From contig JALSJQ010000029.1 in the NCBI GenBank assembly GCA_026989275.1, positions 62,001 through 126,000 on the forward strand: a stretch of DNA of 64,000 nucleotides, written 5' to 3'. Positions 1 to 10,550 of this stretch are shown here, in pieces. Within the stretch, counting starts at the first letter, position 1; each line of letters starts with the position of its first letter. A program made the position numbers and the translations under genes. Origin of the DNA: Albidovulum sp. GTDB taxonomy: Bacteria; Pseudomonadota; Alphaproteobacteria; Rhodobacterales; Rhodobacteraceae. A model generated the notes under the pieces. That model was given only the letters and a program-made list of their open reading frames with translations. It was not told the origin of the DNA and searched no databases.

Positions 1-1037
1 GCATCGTGCTTTCGGGGCAGGTCAGCAGCGCCCGCAAGGCCCAGCTCGCGCTCGATCTCGCCGAACGCTACGCGCCGGAGAAGGTCACCAACCTGATGAC
101 GGTCGGCGGCTCGCAGCAGGTGATGCTCAAGGTCCGCTTCGCCGAAATGCAGCGTTCGGTGGCCAAGGGGCTGACGAGCTCGCTCGTGGTCAACGGCAAG
201 AACGCCACCGGCGGCGGGCTCGGCGCCGCCACCGGGTCGATGTCCTCGAATGCGAACATCCAGCGCCTGACGGGGCAGACCACCACCCCCCTGTCTTCGG
301 CGACCGAGCGCTTCGGCACGCTGGTCTTCGGTCTCGGCGCCGGGGCAACCGGTGTCGCCCTGATGCTCGAGGCGCTCGAGCAGAAGGGGCTCGTCCGCAC
401 CCTGGCCGAGCCCAACCTGGTCGCCATCTCGGGCAAGAAGGCCGAATTCCTCGCCGGCGGCGAATATCCGATTCCGATCAACAAGAACGGTGATACCGCC
501 ATCGAATACAAGCCTTTCGGCGTCAATCTCACCTTCGTGCCGGTGGTGATCGACGACGACATGATCAGCCTCTCGATCATCGCCTCCGTCAGCGAGATCG
601 ATCCGACGGTGCAGGTCACGGCCAACGGCTTCACCGTCAATGCCTTCAAGACCCGCAGCGCCAGGACCACCATCGAACTGAGGGACGGGCAGAGCTTCGC
701 CATCGCCGGCCTCCTGCAGGACGATTTCAAGGACAGCATCCAGCAGCTGCCCTGGCTTGCCGACGTGCCGGTGCTCGGGGCGCTTTTCCGTTCGACGAGC
801 TTCCAGCGGCGGCAGACCGAGCTCGTCGTCATCGTCACCGCCTATCTGGTGCATCCCGCGCCCGGCAACGCCCTTGCCCTGCCGACCGATCGCGTCCGCA
901 TCCCGACGGAGGCCGAACTGTTCCTCTTCGGCTCGCCCGCGGCACGTTCGGGGCGCAAGGTCGCCAAGAGCAGCTCGGGCGCCGTGCCGGCCCGCAAGGA
1001 ACCGCCGAGCGGCGCCTTCGGCTACGTGATGGAGTGA
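1..1037 (+). CDS. cpaC: Tad/Flp pilus outer-membrane secretin CpaC/RcpA (5' truncated)
   Basis: This is the C-terminal part of the secretin that forms the outer-membrane channel of the Tad pilus. The reading frame is open from base 3 with no upstream start, so the signal peptide and first N-domains lie outside the window. What remains begins with the end of an N-domain (ILSG-like strand, SSARKAQLALDLA) and continues into the secretin domain. The typical PNL/AxxG region (LAEPNLVAISGKKAEFLAGGE) lies near residues 135-155 of the visible part, and the conserved LPWLADVPVLGALFR signature lies near residues 245-260. A short charged tail follows. It is first in the pilus operon and ends 4 bases before the OmpA-type lipoprotein gene. 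The order matches other alphaproteobacterial tad loci, so the assignment is firm. Confidence 0.93.
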   Translation, partial: IVLSGQVSSARKAQLALDLAERYAPEKVTNLMTVGGSQQVMLKVRFAEMQRSVAKGLTSSLVVNGKNATGGGLGAATGSMSSNANIQRLTGQTTTPLSSATERFGTLVFGLGAGATGVALMLEALEQKGLVRTLAEPNLVAISGKKAEFLAGGEYPIPINKNGDTAIEYKPFGVNLTFVPVVIDDDMISLSIIASVSEIDPTVQVTANGFTVNAFKTRSARTTIELRDGQSFAIAGLLQDDFKDSIQQLPWLADVPVLGALFRSTSFQRRQTELVVIVTAYLVHPAPGNALALPTDRVRIPTEAELFLFGSPAARSGRKVAKSSSGAVPARKEPPSGAFGYVME

Positions 1038-1041
1038 GCCC

Positions 1042-1713
1042 ATGCGTCTTCTCTCCCGGATGGCAGCCCTCCTTGCCCCCGCCCTTCTCGCCGCCTGCGC
1101 CAATCCGGTCGGCGATGCCGTCAACCGCGGCATCGACCGGCTCGGCATCGAGGCCGGTTCGAGCGTCGATGAAGGGCAGTTCGGCGCGGCCGTGGCCTAT
1201 AACGAGCGGGTGCACCAGGCCTATGGCTCCGACGCCCGGCTGATGATCGACCTGCAGAAGAAGTTCGAACGCGAAGTGCCGACCACGATCCACTTCGCCT
1301 TCGATTCGGCCGTCCTCGACGAAGAGGCCAAGGCGGTCCTGCGTCGCCAGGCCGACTGGATCCGGCAATATCCGGAGGTGCGCTTCAAGGTCTATGGCCA
1401 TACCGACAAGGTCGGCTCCGACGCCTACAACAAGCGCCTCGGTCTTCGCCGGGCCAAGGCCGCGGTGCGCTACATGATTTCCCAGGGCGTCAACCCGAAA
1501 CAGGTGGCCGCCGTCGTCTCCTATGGCGAGAGCCGCCCGATCGTGCATTCCGAAGGCCCCGAGCGCGCCAACCGGCGCACCGTCACCGAAGTGAGCGGGT
1601 TCATGCCGAATGCACGCAACCTGCCGACCGATGCCCGCTACGCCGCGCTGGTCTATCGCACCTATGTGGCCGGCGGCGCCTATGTCCGCAACGGCTTCAA
1701 GCCCGCCCATTAG
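1042..1713 (+). CDS. OmpA-domain lipoprotein of the tad locus (CpaD position)
   Basis: A 223-residue lipoprotein. The N-terminus has a basic start, a hydrophobic stretch and a lipobox (LLAAC, Cys near residue 19), so it is probably lipidated and outer-membrane anchored. Residues about 80-190 form an OmpA_C peptidoglycan-binding domain, visible as TIHFAFDSAVLDEEA, YGHTDKVGSDAYN and RANRRTVTEV. It occupies the place that CpaD, a pilus lipoprotein, has in Caulobacter, and it probably anchors the secretin complex to peptidoglycan. That last role is inference from position. The ATG at 1042 has a GGAG Shine-Dalgarno inside the end of cpaC. No similarity to CpaD itself is apparent. Confidence 0.88.
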   Translation: MRLLSRMAALLAPALLAACANPVGDAVNRGIDRLGIEAGSSVDEGQFGAAVAYNERVHQAYGSDARLMIDLQKKFEREVPTTIHFAFDSAVLDEEAKAVLRRQADWIRQYPEVRFKVYGHTDKVGSDAYNKRLGLRRAKAAVRYMISQGVNPKQVAAVVSYGESRPIVHSEGPERANRRTVTEVSGFMPNARNLPTDARYAALVYRTYVAGGAYVRNGFKPAH

Positions 1714-2000
1714 GAAACGCCCATCCGGCTGATCCGGAACGGTTTTCTCTCCCGGCCGGAGAAATGCCCCTTGGCCTCCCCGACGGGGCGGAAGAGCCGC
1801 CCCCGCGCGTTCCTCCGCGTTTGCACGCAAAAGCGGAATTCTCGCGGTAGAGGTCAAGAAATGGCCACGCTTTGGGCCGCAAATCTGCCCGACTCCACTT
1901 CCAGATTGCCCCATGAAGTACCGCCGACGGTCTACTGCGCAGGCGAGGCGGCGGCTTTTGTCGCAATCGAGGTCTTCGAGTAACAGGAACGGGTGCGGGG

Positions 2001-3212
2001 ATGCATGGTGGAACAATCGGCAACGGACATGTGGCACAGAAGGCCAGGGCCTGGATCGTGGCGCGCGATCCGGCTGCCTTCGACCTTCTGCTCGAGGAGA
2101 TCGAGAGCGTTGCCGGAGACGACTGGGACGAGGTGCTGCTGGAGGAGGCGGCGGAACGCCTCGACGATGCGCCGCGCACGCTCGAGCTCGTCGTCCTCTG
2201 CGTGAACCGGGACGACGAGAAGGACCTCACACCCTTCGCCGAGATCGTCACCGCCGGACAAGCCCGGCGCCTGCCCGTCTTCATCGTCGCCGACGAGGTC
2301 AGCCCCCGGGCCCTGCACCACCTTCTCAAGCTGGGCGCCGACGACTTCCTGCCCTATCCCCTGCCCGCAGGGGAGCTGGCTCAGGCCATCGCGCGGCACA
2401 GGGAAAGACACGCCGCCGCCCGGCCCGGCGAGGACCGGGCCGGCGCTCTCATCGCCGTGCATCCGCTGGCCGGCGGCAGTGGCGCCTCCACCTTCGCGGT
2501 CAATCTCGCCTGGGAACTGCAGAGCCTCGGCAAGGAACGCGACTTCAAGGTGCTGGTGATGGATCTCAATTTCCAGACCGGCTCCGTCGGCACCTATCTC
2601 GACGTCGAGCGGCGCGAAGCGGTGTTCGACCTCCTGTCCGATCTCTCCGTGCTCGACGAAGAGGCCTTCGCCAATGTCGTCCAGCGCTACGAGGACACGC
2701 TCGACGTCTTCACCGCGCCGAGCGAGATCCTGCCGCTGGACTTCCTGCAGCCGCCCGATCTCGAGGCGCTCCTCTCCATGGCCCAGCGCCTCTATGACAT
2801 CGTGATCATCGACATGCCTTCGGCCATGGTCTGTTGGACGGCCAACGTGCTGGAGCGCGCCGACATCTATTTCGCCACCCTCGAGCTCGATCTGCGCTCG
2901 GCCCAGAACGCCTTTCGCTTCATCAACCTTCTGAAGGCCGAGGAGCTGCCGGGCGAGACCGTCCGCTACGTGCTCAACCGCGCTCCCAGAAGAACCGAGT
3001 TTTCGGACCGTGCCAAGGCCAGGCGGCTGGCCGAGAGCATCGGCGTGCCGCTCGAGCTTTACCTGCCCGATGGCGGGAAGCAGGTGGTCGAGGCCAACGA
3101 CGCCGGCACGCCTCTCGCCCTCGCCGCCCCCAAGAACCCGCTCCGCAAGGAGATCGCCCGCGTCGCCGGCGAGATCTTCAACCTTGCCAACATCAAGGAC
3201 GAAGCCGCCTGA
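2001..3212 (+). CDS. cpaE: Pilus localisation ATPase-like protein CpaE/TadZ
   Basis: A 403-residue ParA/MinD-type protein that in other bacteria sets the polar position of the Tad apparatus. Residues about 1-120 resemble the atypical receiver domain of TadZ. Residues about 135-400 form the MinD-like domain. The P-loop reads PLAGGSGAST: both lysines of the deviant Walker A motif are absent, as is common in CpaE proteins, so strong ATP hydrolysis is not expected. A Walker B-like strand (YDIVIIDMPS) is kept. The 287 bp between this gene and the OmpA lipoprotein gene (1714-2000) are long for this operon and may hold a secondary promoter, but I see no clear one. The ATG at 2001 follows a G-rich Shine-Dalgarno-like run. 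Confidence 0.9.
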   Translation: MHGGTIGNGHVAQKARAWIVARDPAAFDLLLEEIESVAGDDWDEVLLEEAAERLDDAPRTLELVVLCVNRDDEKDLTPFAEIVTAGQARRLPVFIVADEVSPRALHHLLKLGADDFLPYPLPAGELAQAIARHRERHAAARPGEDRAGALIAVHPLAGGSGASTFAVNLAWELQSLGKERDFKVLVMDLNFQTGSVGTYLDVERREAVFDLLSDLSVLDEEAFANVVQRYEDTLDVFTAPSEILPLDFLQPPDLEALLSMAQRLYDIVIIDMPSAMVCWTANVLERADIYFATLELDLRSAQNAFRFINLLKAEELPGETVRYVLNRAPRRTEFSDRAKARRLAESIGVPLELYLPDGGKQVVEANDAGTPLALAAPKNPLRKEIARVAGEIFNLANIKDEAA

Positions 3213-3233
3213 GGCTGAACGGGAGGATCGACC

Positions 3234-4730
<1,497 letters not shown>

Positions 4731-4757
4731 GCCCGGCCCGCAAGGGAGACGACGACC

Positions 4758-5726
4758 ATGGAAATCGGAGCGGAAGGCATCGTCTATGTGCTGATCTTCA
4801 TCGGCATCCTGCTCGCGGTCGAGGGGATCTACCTGTTCGCCTTCGGCAAGTCGATCAGTCTCTCGGCCCGCATGAACCGGCGGCTCGAGCTTCTGGAGAA
4901 GGGCAAGAGCCGCGAGGCGGTGCTCCAGCAGCTGCGCCGCGAGATGGATCGCCACCGGCAGGGATTGAAGATCCCGCTCTACGCCATTCTCGCGGACAAG
5001 GCGACGAAGGGCGGCATTGCCTTCTCACCCCAGGCGATCCTGATGCTCATGGCCGGGCTCGCGGGCGCCGCCTTCATGGCCATGACCTTTCTCACCGAGG
5101 CCCCCTTCCCGGTGCGCCTCCTCCTGAGTGTCGCCATGGGCGTCGGCGGCATCTATCTGTGGATCAGCCACCGGGCGAAGAAACGCGTCGGCCTGATCGA
5201 GGAGCAGCTGCCCGACGCGATCGAGCTGATGGTCCGTTCGCTGCGTGTCGGCCATCCGCTGATCAATGCCATCGGCATCGTCGCCCGCGAAGTGCCCGAC
5301 CCGCTCGGCACGGAGTTCGGCATCATCGCCGACGAGGCCGCCTATGGCGGGGATGTTTCCGAGGCGATCAAGGCCTTCGCCGAACGCATGGACCTGCAGG
5401 ATCTGCGCTTCCTCGCGGTGGCGGTGGCGATCCAGCAGCAGTCGGGCGGCAACCTTGCCGAAATTCTCGAGGGGCTCGCCAAGGTCATCCGCGCGCGCTT
5501 CAAGCTCTTCCGCCGGGTGAAGGCCATCACCGCCGAGGCCAAATGGTCGGGCATGTTCCTTTCGGCCTTCCCCATCGTCGCGCTGATCATGATCACCCTG
5601 ATCAAGCCCGACTATTTCGACGATGTGAAGAAGACCGCCTATTTCATTCCCGCGGCGATCATCGTCGGCGTCTTTCTCGTCGTCAATCTCGTCTTCATGC
5701 GGATGATGGTCAACATCAAGGTCTGA
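4758..5726 (+). CDS. tadB: Tad pilus inner-membrane platform protein TadB
   Basis: A 322-residue T2SSF-type membrane platform protein that works with TadC and the CpaF ATPase. An N-terminal membrane segment (residues about 5-25) is followed by a paired hydrophobic region (about 95-140). The cytoplasmic T2SSF domain (about 155-285) includes the typical ELMVRSLRVGHPLINAI and QQQSGGNLAEIL segments. Two C-terminal membrane helices follow. Length and topology agree with TadB/CpaG. A GGGAGACG Shine-Dalgarno precedes the ATG at 4758. Confidence 0.93.
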   Translation: MEIGAEGIVYVLIFIGILLAVEGIYLFAFGKSISLSARMNRRLELLEKGKSREAVLQQLRREMDRHRQGLKIPLYAILADKATKGGIAFSPQAILMLMAGLAGAAFMAMTFLTEAPFPVRLLLSVAMGVGGIYLWISHRAKKRVGLIEEQLPDAIELMVRSLRVGHPLINAIGIVAREVPDPLGTEFGIIADEAAYGGDVSEAIKAFAERMDLQDLRFLAVAVAIQQQSGGNLAEILEGLAKVIRARFKLFRRVKAITAEAKWSGMFLSAFPIVALIMITLIKPDYFDDVKKTAYFIPAAIIVGVFLVVNLVFMRMMVNIKV

Positions 5727-5753
5727 TCCGGCCGGGCAAGGAGTGACAGCGCC

Positions 5754-6728
5754 ATGTGGCAATATATGACGGAGACATTCGGCCCCAACGGCCCGCTGAT
5801 CGCCATGGGCGGGGTGGGGGTGCTGCTGACGCTCGCGGCCCTGCCCTTCATGCTCGGCCCGCGGAAGGATCCGTTCTCGCGCCTCGCGGCCAAGAGCGCG
5901 GCCCGCCCGGCGGCTCCCGCGAAGGAGAACGGGCGCAAGATCGGGCTCAGACCCCGTGACGAGGCCGCCCGGAAGCTCGACCGTTTCTCGTCCTTCCTCG
6001 AGCCCCAGGACGAGGAAACCTACTCGGCCACCCGCCTCAAGATGCTTCAGGCCGGCTATCGCAGCCCCGGCGCGGTGCGGGTATATCACTTCTCCAAGTT
6101 CGTTCTGGGCATGGGGGGGTTGCTGCTCGGCGTGATCTACGCCCTTCTCACCGCCAAGGGGGGGCAGATCGAGCTGACCCGGCTTCTGCTGTCGATCCTC
6201 GTTCCGGGCGGCGCCGGCTACTACCTGCCGATCTACTGGGTCGAGAGACGCCGGCAGACGCGGCAGGCCAACATTCTCGACGGTTTTCCCGACGCCCTCG
6301 ACCTGCTCCTCGTGTGCATCGAGGCCGGACAGACCGTCGATCAGGCGATCCTGCGCGTGGCCACCGAGATCCGCGCCGGTTTCCCCGATCTGGCCGACGA
6401 ATTCGAGATCGTCGCGCACGAGATCAAGGCCGGCAAGGACAAGACCCGCGTCTGGCGCGACATGGGGGAGCGTTGCGGCGTGCCGGACATCTCCTCCTTC
6501 GTCACCGTGCTGATCCAGTCGGCCACCTTCGGCACCTCGATCGCCGATGCGCTCAGGGTCTATGCCGCCGAGATGCGCGACAAGCGGGTGATGCGGGCAG
6601 AGGAAAAGGCCAACAAGCTGCCGACCAAGCTGACCCTCGGCACGATGATGTTCACTCTGCCGCCGCTTCTCATTATCCTGATCGGGCCGTCGATCTACAA
6701 TATCGCCAAGCTGCTCGGAAAGGGATGA
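5754..6728 (+). CDS. tadC: Tad pilus inner-membrane platform protein TadC
   Basis: A 324-residue partner of TadB with the same fold. Membrane segments lie near residues 15-35, 110-130, 140-165 and 290-315. The T2SSF signature is seen in FPDALDLLLVCIEAGQTVD and in the ATFGTSIADALRVYA and MRAEEKANKLPTKL stretch. It follows tadB by 27 bp with a Shine-Dalgarno (AAGGAGTG) before the ATG, and its stop codon is 4 bases before the next gene. Assignment rests on both sequence and its place directly after tadB. Confidence 0.93.
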   Translation: MWQYMTETFGPNGPLIAMGGVGVLLTLAALPFMLGPRKDPFSRLAAKSAARPAAPAKENGRKIGLRPRDEAARKLDRFSSFLEPQDEETYSATRLKMLQAGYRSPGAVRVYHFSKFVLGMGGLLLGVIYALLTAKGGQIELTRLLLSILVPGGAGYYLPIYWVERRRQTRQANILDGFPDALDLLLVCIEAGQTVDQAILRVATEIRAGFPDLADEFEIVAHEIKAGKDKTRVWRDMGERCGVPDISSFVTVLIQSATFGTSIADALRVYAAEMRDKRVMRAEEKANKLPTKLTLGTMMFTLPPLLIILIGPSIYNIAKLLGKG

Positions 6729-6732
6729 GACC

Positions 6733-7467
6733 ATGACGAAGCCCCGGCCCGGTTCCAGGGCCTCGTGGCGCCCCGCCACCACGAGCGGGGAAACCGGAGC
6801 GCCCGGGAGCCGCCGGGGCAAGAGCCCGCCGGCCGCCGCCGGCTCCAAGGCCGGGAGGGTGGACACCGTCGGGGGGATGGACGGTGCCGGCAGGAGCCAC
6901 ACCGGCAACGAGGTCGGCGCCGTGCCCCAGTCTGCCGCCGGCAGCGCATCGGGCCCGGGCGCCATCGTCCGCCGCAGGGCCTTCCTGATGCTCGGCGCTC
7001 TCGGCCTTGCCGCCTGCACCCCTCTTGCTCCGCCCGCGCCCCGCTCCCCCGAAACCCTGGCCCGCGAGGCCGATGCGCTTCTGGCGGCCGGCAATGCCGA
7101 TCTCGCCCTCAAGCTCTACATCAAGGCACTGACCGCCGGACGAAACGATGCCGGCATCCTTGCGGGAATCAGCACGGCGAACCTCCTTCTGGGGCACGAA
7201 GGAGAGGCGGAGCGTTACCTGCGTGCCGCGCTGGAGCGGGACGACAGCCATGTGCCGGCGCTCAACAATCTGGGGGTTCTTCTGGCCCGCAGGGGAGAGC
7301 TGGCGACCGCGATCCGGCTCTTTCGGGCGGCCTTCGCCCTCTCGGGCGCCGAAGATCGGAAAATCGCGCACAATCTCGAACGCGCTCTCGCCAAGAAAGC
7401 AGAAAACCCCTATGCTGCCGACAGGGAAGAAGGGGCCTACGCCGTTCTCCTGCCCGTGTCCGGTTGA
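6733..7467 (+). CDS. TPR-type Tad-associated lipoprotein (TadD-like) with long N-terminal extension
   Basis: A 244-residue protein with TPR-like helices in residues about 110-220 (LLAAGNADLALKLYIKAL, VPALNNLGVLLARRGEL), like TadD pilotins that help the secretin assemble. A lipoprotein signal is visible, but only at residues about 79-95: RRRAFLMLGALGLAAC. The RRAFLM part also looks like a twin-arginine motif. The 75 residues before it are Gly/Ser/Pro/Arg rich and unlike a normal signal n-region. Either translation starts later than the ATG at 6733 (an ATG at 6877 is the only clear internal ATG but has poor spacing) or the extension is real. It is placed between tadC and a second TPR lipoprotein gene, so a pilus role is likely. 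Confidence 0.8.
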   Translation: MTKPRPGSRASWRPATTSGETGAPGSRRGKSPPAAAGSKAGRVDTVGGMDGAGRSHTGNEVGAVPQSAAGSASGPGAIVRRRAFLMLGALGLAACTPLAPPAPRSPETLAREADALLAAGNADLALKLYIKALTAGRNDAGILAGISTANLLLGHEGEAERYLRAALERDDSHVPALNNLGVLLARRGELATAIRLFRAAFALSGAEDRKIAHNLERALAKKAENPYAADREEGAYAVLLPVSG

Positions 7468-7521
7468 AACCGGCGGAGGCGCGGAGGGCCCCCGCCAAGG
7501 CCAGAGCGAGCAGGATCCGCT

Positions 7522-8370
7522 ATGCGATCTTCCAGAACATTCATGGTCGTGCTTCTCGTCGGCATGGTCCCTCTTGCCGGTTGCGAGCCGCTCTCGAACA
7601 CGGCGAAACCGGCCGAGACGGTCAGCCCGCTCGACGACGCCAGCATGGCCGAGGTCATGCTCACCGCCGCCGATCCGGCCGAAGCGGTGGCCTATTTCAC
7701 CCGCGCCAGCCGCGCCCATCCGGAGCGGACCGATCTCAGGCGCGGCCTTGCCCTCTCTCTGCTCAGGGCAAAGCGCCCCGCCGAAGCGGCCGTCGTCTAC
7801 GAGAAGCTCGTCGCGCTGCCGGATGCCACGAACGAGGACAGGGTGAATTATGCCGATGCCCTCCTCCGCACCGGCGAATGGGACAGGGCGCGGAAGGTGC
7901 TCGACACCGTCCCCCCGACCTACGAGACCGCCAAGCGCTACAGGCTCGAAGCGATCCTCGCCGATCATCGCCGCGAGTGGAAGAAGGCCGATGCGTTCTA
8001 TGCCAACGCCGTCGGACTCAGCCCCGAGCCGGCGCCGATCCTCAACAACTGGGGCTTTTCCAAGCTCCAGCGGGGAGACGCGAAGGGGGCGGAGAAGCTC
8101 CTTCTTCAGGCCGTCACCTACGACCCGAAGCTTTTCACGGCCAAGAACAACCTCGTCCTGGCGCGGGCGGCGCAGGGAAAGTATTCGCTGCCGCCGATCC
8201 CGATGACCGAAGAGGAGCAGGCCCAGCTGCTCTACACGCTCGCGCTCGCCGCCCGGCGCGACGGCCGGATCGACCTTGCCCGGGCTTTCCTGCGCGAAGC
8301 GATCGACACCCATCCGCGCCACTTCTCTGCCGCCGTGCGGATGCTCAAGGAACTCGAAAGGGGAAGCTGA
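7522..8370 (+). CDS. tadD: TPR lipoprotein TadD
   Basis: A 282-residue lipoprotein with a clear type II signal peptide (hydrophobic stretch and LAGC lipobox, Cys at about residue 22). Tetratricopeptide repeats fill residues about 45-270, for example LRRGLALSLLRAKRPAEAAVVYEKL and APILNNWGFSKLQRGDAKGAEKLL. In the Tad family TadD acts as an outer-membrane pilotin-like factor for the RcpA/CpaC secretin. It lies 54 bp after another TPR lipoprotein gene and only 2 bases before cpaA. The presence of two TPR lipoproteins side by side suggests duplication with divergence; which one is the functional TadD equivalent cannot be told from sequence. Confidence 0.87.
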   Translation: MRSSRTFMVVLLVGMVPLAGCEPLSNTAKPAETVSPLDDASMAEVMLTAADPAEAVAYFTRASRAHPERTDLRRGLALSLLRAKRPAEAAVVYEKLVALPDATNEDRVNYADALLRTGEWDRARKVLDTVPPTYETAKRYRLEAILADHRREWKKADAFYANAVGLSPEPAPILNNWGFSKLQRGDAKGAEKLLLQAVTYDPKLFTAKNNLVLARAAQGKYSLPPIPMTEEEQAQLLYTLALAARRDGRIDLARAFLREAIDTHPRHFSAAVRMLKELERGS

Positions 8371-8372
8371 GC

Positions 8373-8879
8373 ATGACCCTCGCCCTGTCATCTGCCGAAG
8401 CCGTCGCCTTCCTGCCCGTGGCCGCCGCCGTCGGTGGCTGGGTGATGGTGTCGGATCTGCGCGAGATGCGCATTCCCAACCGCGCGGTGCTGGCCCTGCT
8501 CGCGGCCTTCATCGCCATCGGCGTTTTCCTGCTGCCGCCCGAAACGCTCGCCTGGCGCCTCGGACAGGGGCTGGCGGTGCTCGCCATCGGCTTTCTCTTC
8601 AACATGGCCGGCCTGCTCGGCGCCGGCGACGCCAAGTTCGCCGCCGCCATGGCGCCCTTCGTGGCTCCGGCCGACGCCCTGCTCGTGCTGATGGTCTTCG
8701 CCGGGCTGACGGCGATCTCGCTCGTCCTCCATCGCCTTGCCCTGGTCGTTCCCGGGCTCAAGGCGCAGCTCGCGAAATGGGCCAGCTGGCAGCGACTGCG
8801 CGAATTCCCGATGGGGGTGCCGCTGGCGCTCACCCTGATCGTCTATCTCGCACTCGGCCTCGGGAACGGCCCCGCTTGA
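8373..8879 (+). CDS. cpaA: Prepilin peptidase CpaA/TadV
   Basis: A 168-residue type IV prepilin peptidase of the A24 aspartyl family, which cleaves Flp pilin leaders at the inner membrane. Both catalytic aspartates are visible: one in VSDLREMRIPN (near residue 30) and one in the GxGD-type motif GAGDAKF (near residue 86). About five to six membrane segments are predicted. The short length without the N-methyltransferase domain is typical of CpaA/TadV. The ATG at 8373 lies 2 bases after the tadD stop with GGGGAAG upstream. It closes the pilus operon and converges on the next gene. Confidence 0.92.
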   Translation: MTLALSSAEAVAFLPVAAAVGGWVMVSDLREMRIPNRAVLALLAAFIAIGVFLLPPETLAWRLGQGLAVLAIGFLFNMAGLLGAGDAKFAAAMAPFVAPADALLVLMVFAGLTAISLVLHRLALVVPGLKAQLAKWASWQRLREFPMGVPLALTLIVYLALGLGNGPA

Positions 8880-8933
8880 GACGGTCGGGCCGTTTCGGAC
8901 TCATCCATCCCTGGTCCCCGGAAGGGAACGCCT

Positions 8934-10550
8934 TCACCCGTCCTTGCGCGCAAGCAGGATGTAGTGCTCGGTGCGATAGAGCTCCCGCCAGCGGTCGCGC
9001 CTTTCCTCGAGCTCCTTCAGAATGGCGGCGCGCACGGTGAGGGAAGCTCCGCACAACGGCAGGACGACATGGGTGGCGTTCTCCATCCCCCCATCGCCGC
9101 CGTAATACCACGGCCAGCCTGCCGGCACCGGTTCTCCGGCGCCGAAAAGCCAGAGCGGACTCACCGAATCGCCATAGAAGATCCGCGCGCCGGGAGCGGC
9201 CACTCCACGCGCGCGAAGGTCCTCGGCGATCCCGGCCACGAGGCCGACATAGCCGTTCTCGACGATGCAGTAGGGCAACGGCTGCCCCCAGAGCGTCTGA
9301 TCGGCCTGGCTCCGATAGCCTGCGGCCTTCTCCTCCATCTCCATGGTCGGAGCCGGCATGTAGCGCCTGACCTCGAGCCGATAGACCCGGTCGGCCTTGA
9401 ACAGGAGATCCTGGTGGCGCGGATCGGCCAGAGGGGCGACGAATGCCGAACCGTCAACCCGCAACACCCGCACGATCGACTGGCCGAGATTGACGAAGAT
9501 CGGCGCCACCAGCACGGTTGCCGCCACCAGCACCACGAGCGGCAGATGCCCCCCCTGAAGGCCGGGACGCAGACCCGCCGGCCGGCGCAACGCCGCGATC
9601 ACCAGCGCGATCACGACAAGCCATTTCGGATCGTTGCCCCAGTTCTGGAAACTGACGAGGATGAACCCCGGCAACAGCAGCAAAAGCCCGATCGCCTCGA
9701 CCCGGAACCTCTCGGCCATGGCGACGACAGCCGCAAGCACCGTCAGATAGCCCATGATGTGATAGGGGCTCGTCAGCATCTGCGAGAGCGGCATGGTCGA
9801 ATAGGGCCTGAGCCCGCCCCGCGGCACGGCCAGAAGATCCTCGGCATAGGCGACGAGAAAGCCCGGCTCGCCGGCCCAGAGCGTGGCAAGCGCGGCCATC
9901 GCCAGCCCCGCCAGGAGAGCAACGACGATCGTGCGGAAGGCCCCGCTCATCAGAAGAACGACGATCACCCCGGGCAGAAGGGCGACGAAATAGGTCATCT
10001 TCAGCAGCGCCAGAGCCCCCATGCCGAGGCCGACGAGCAGCCCGTCACGCCGTCCCATGCGTTCGCCGTCCGCCGGTGGAACCAGCACGTTGACCAGCAC
10101 GACGAGCGCGACCGCCCAGGCCCAGCGATTGTAATGCATCGACAGGGCGAGACCGGGGAAGAAGCCGCCGAAGATGGCACCCGCCGTCAGCAGCAGGACT
10201 GCGAAGAACAGCACCAGACCGAGCCCTTCACCGAGACGGCTGCGGGCATTCCACCAGATCGCCGGCAGAAGCAGCAGGGTCACGAGAAGCCCGGCGGCGA
10301 AGACCGCCGTGCCGAGCCCCCAGCCGGTGAAGGGCACGATCGGCAGGAAGGCGAGAAATCCGATCGGCGTATGGAAATCGAGATGGGGCATCTCGCCCCG
10401 AGCCATCCGCAGCACGATGTCGGCCACGTGCAGGGCGTCCCCCTCGTGGTTCGCCACGGGAAAGACGCCCCGGTAAAGCAGCGCCGCAAACACGACCGCC
10501 GTCACGACAATGGTGACGATGGCGAAACGAATGCCCTCAAATCTGCCCAT
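8934..10550 (-). CDS. Polytopic membrane protein, possible GT-C-fold glycosyltransferase
   Basis: A 538-residue protein of unknown function with about 10-12 membrane helices in residues 10-400 and a soluble C-terminal domain (about 400-538). After the first helix comes an acidic loop (NHEGDALHVAD) and then HLDFHTPIG. This resembles the acidic loop and D..HPP-type motif of GT-C glycosyltransferases such as ArnT and PMT. That is a suggestion, not an assignment. The C-terminal part holds FYGDSVSPLWLFG and WPWYYGGDG, which I do not recognise. It converges on cpaA and diverges from the AAA+ ATPase gene. The start at 10550 was chosen because the first membrane helix follows directly and sequence further upstream is only the complement of the ATPase gene. 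Confidence 0.75.
   Translation of the reverse strand: MGRFEGIRFAIVTIVVTAVVFAALLYRGVFPVANHEGDALHVADIVLRMARGEMPHLDFHTPIGFLAFLPIVPFTGWGLGTAVFAAGLLVTLLLLPAIWWNARSRLGEGLGLVLFFAVLLLTAGAIFGGFFPGLALSMHYNRWAWAVALVVLVNVLVPPADGERMGRRDGLLVGLGMGALALLKMTYFVALLPGVIVVLLMSGAFRTIVVALLAGLAMAALATLWAGEPGFLVAYAEDLLAVPRGGLRPYSTMPLSQMLTSPYHIMGYLTVLAAVVAMAERFRVEAIGLLLLLPGFILVSFQNWGNDPKWLVVIALVIAALRRPAGLRPGLQGGHLPLVVLVAATVLVAPIFVNLGQSIVRVLRVDGSAFVAPLADPRHQDLLFKADRVYRLEVRRYMPAPTMEMEEKAAGYRSQADQTLWGQPLPYCIVENGYVGLVAGIAEDLRARGVAAPGARIFYGDSVSPLWLFGAGEPVPAGWPWYYGGDGGMENATHVVLPLCGASLTVRAAILKELEERRDRWRELYRTEHYILLARKDG

Noticed and set aside
1714-2000. Possible gene or promoter in the gap inside the pilus operon
   Set aside because: A short dyad TTTGCACGCAAA-like segment is present, but there is no clear promoter and no frame with a ribosome binding site.
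5025-8391. Two long minus-strand frames opposite tadB, tadC and the TPR lipoprotein genes
   Set aside because: Antisense shadows; no ribosome binding site and no domain.
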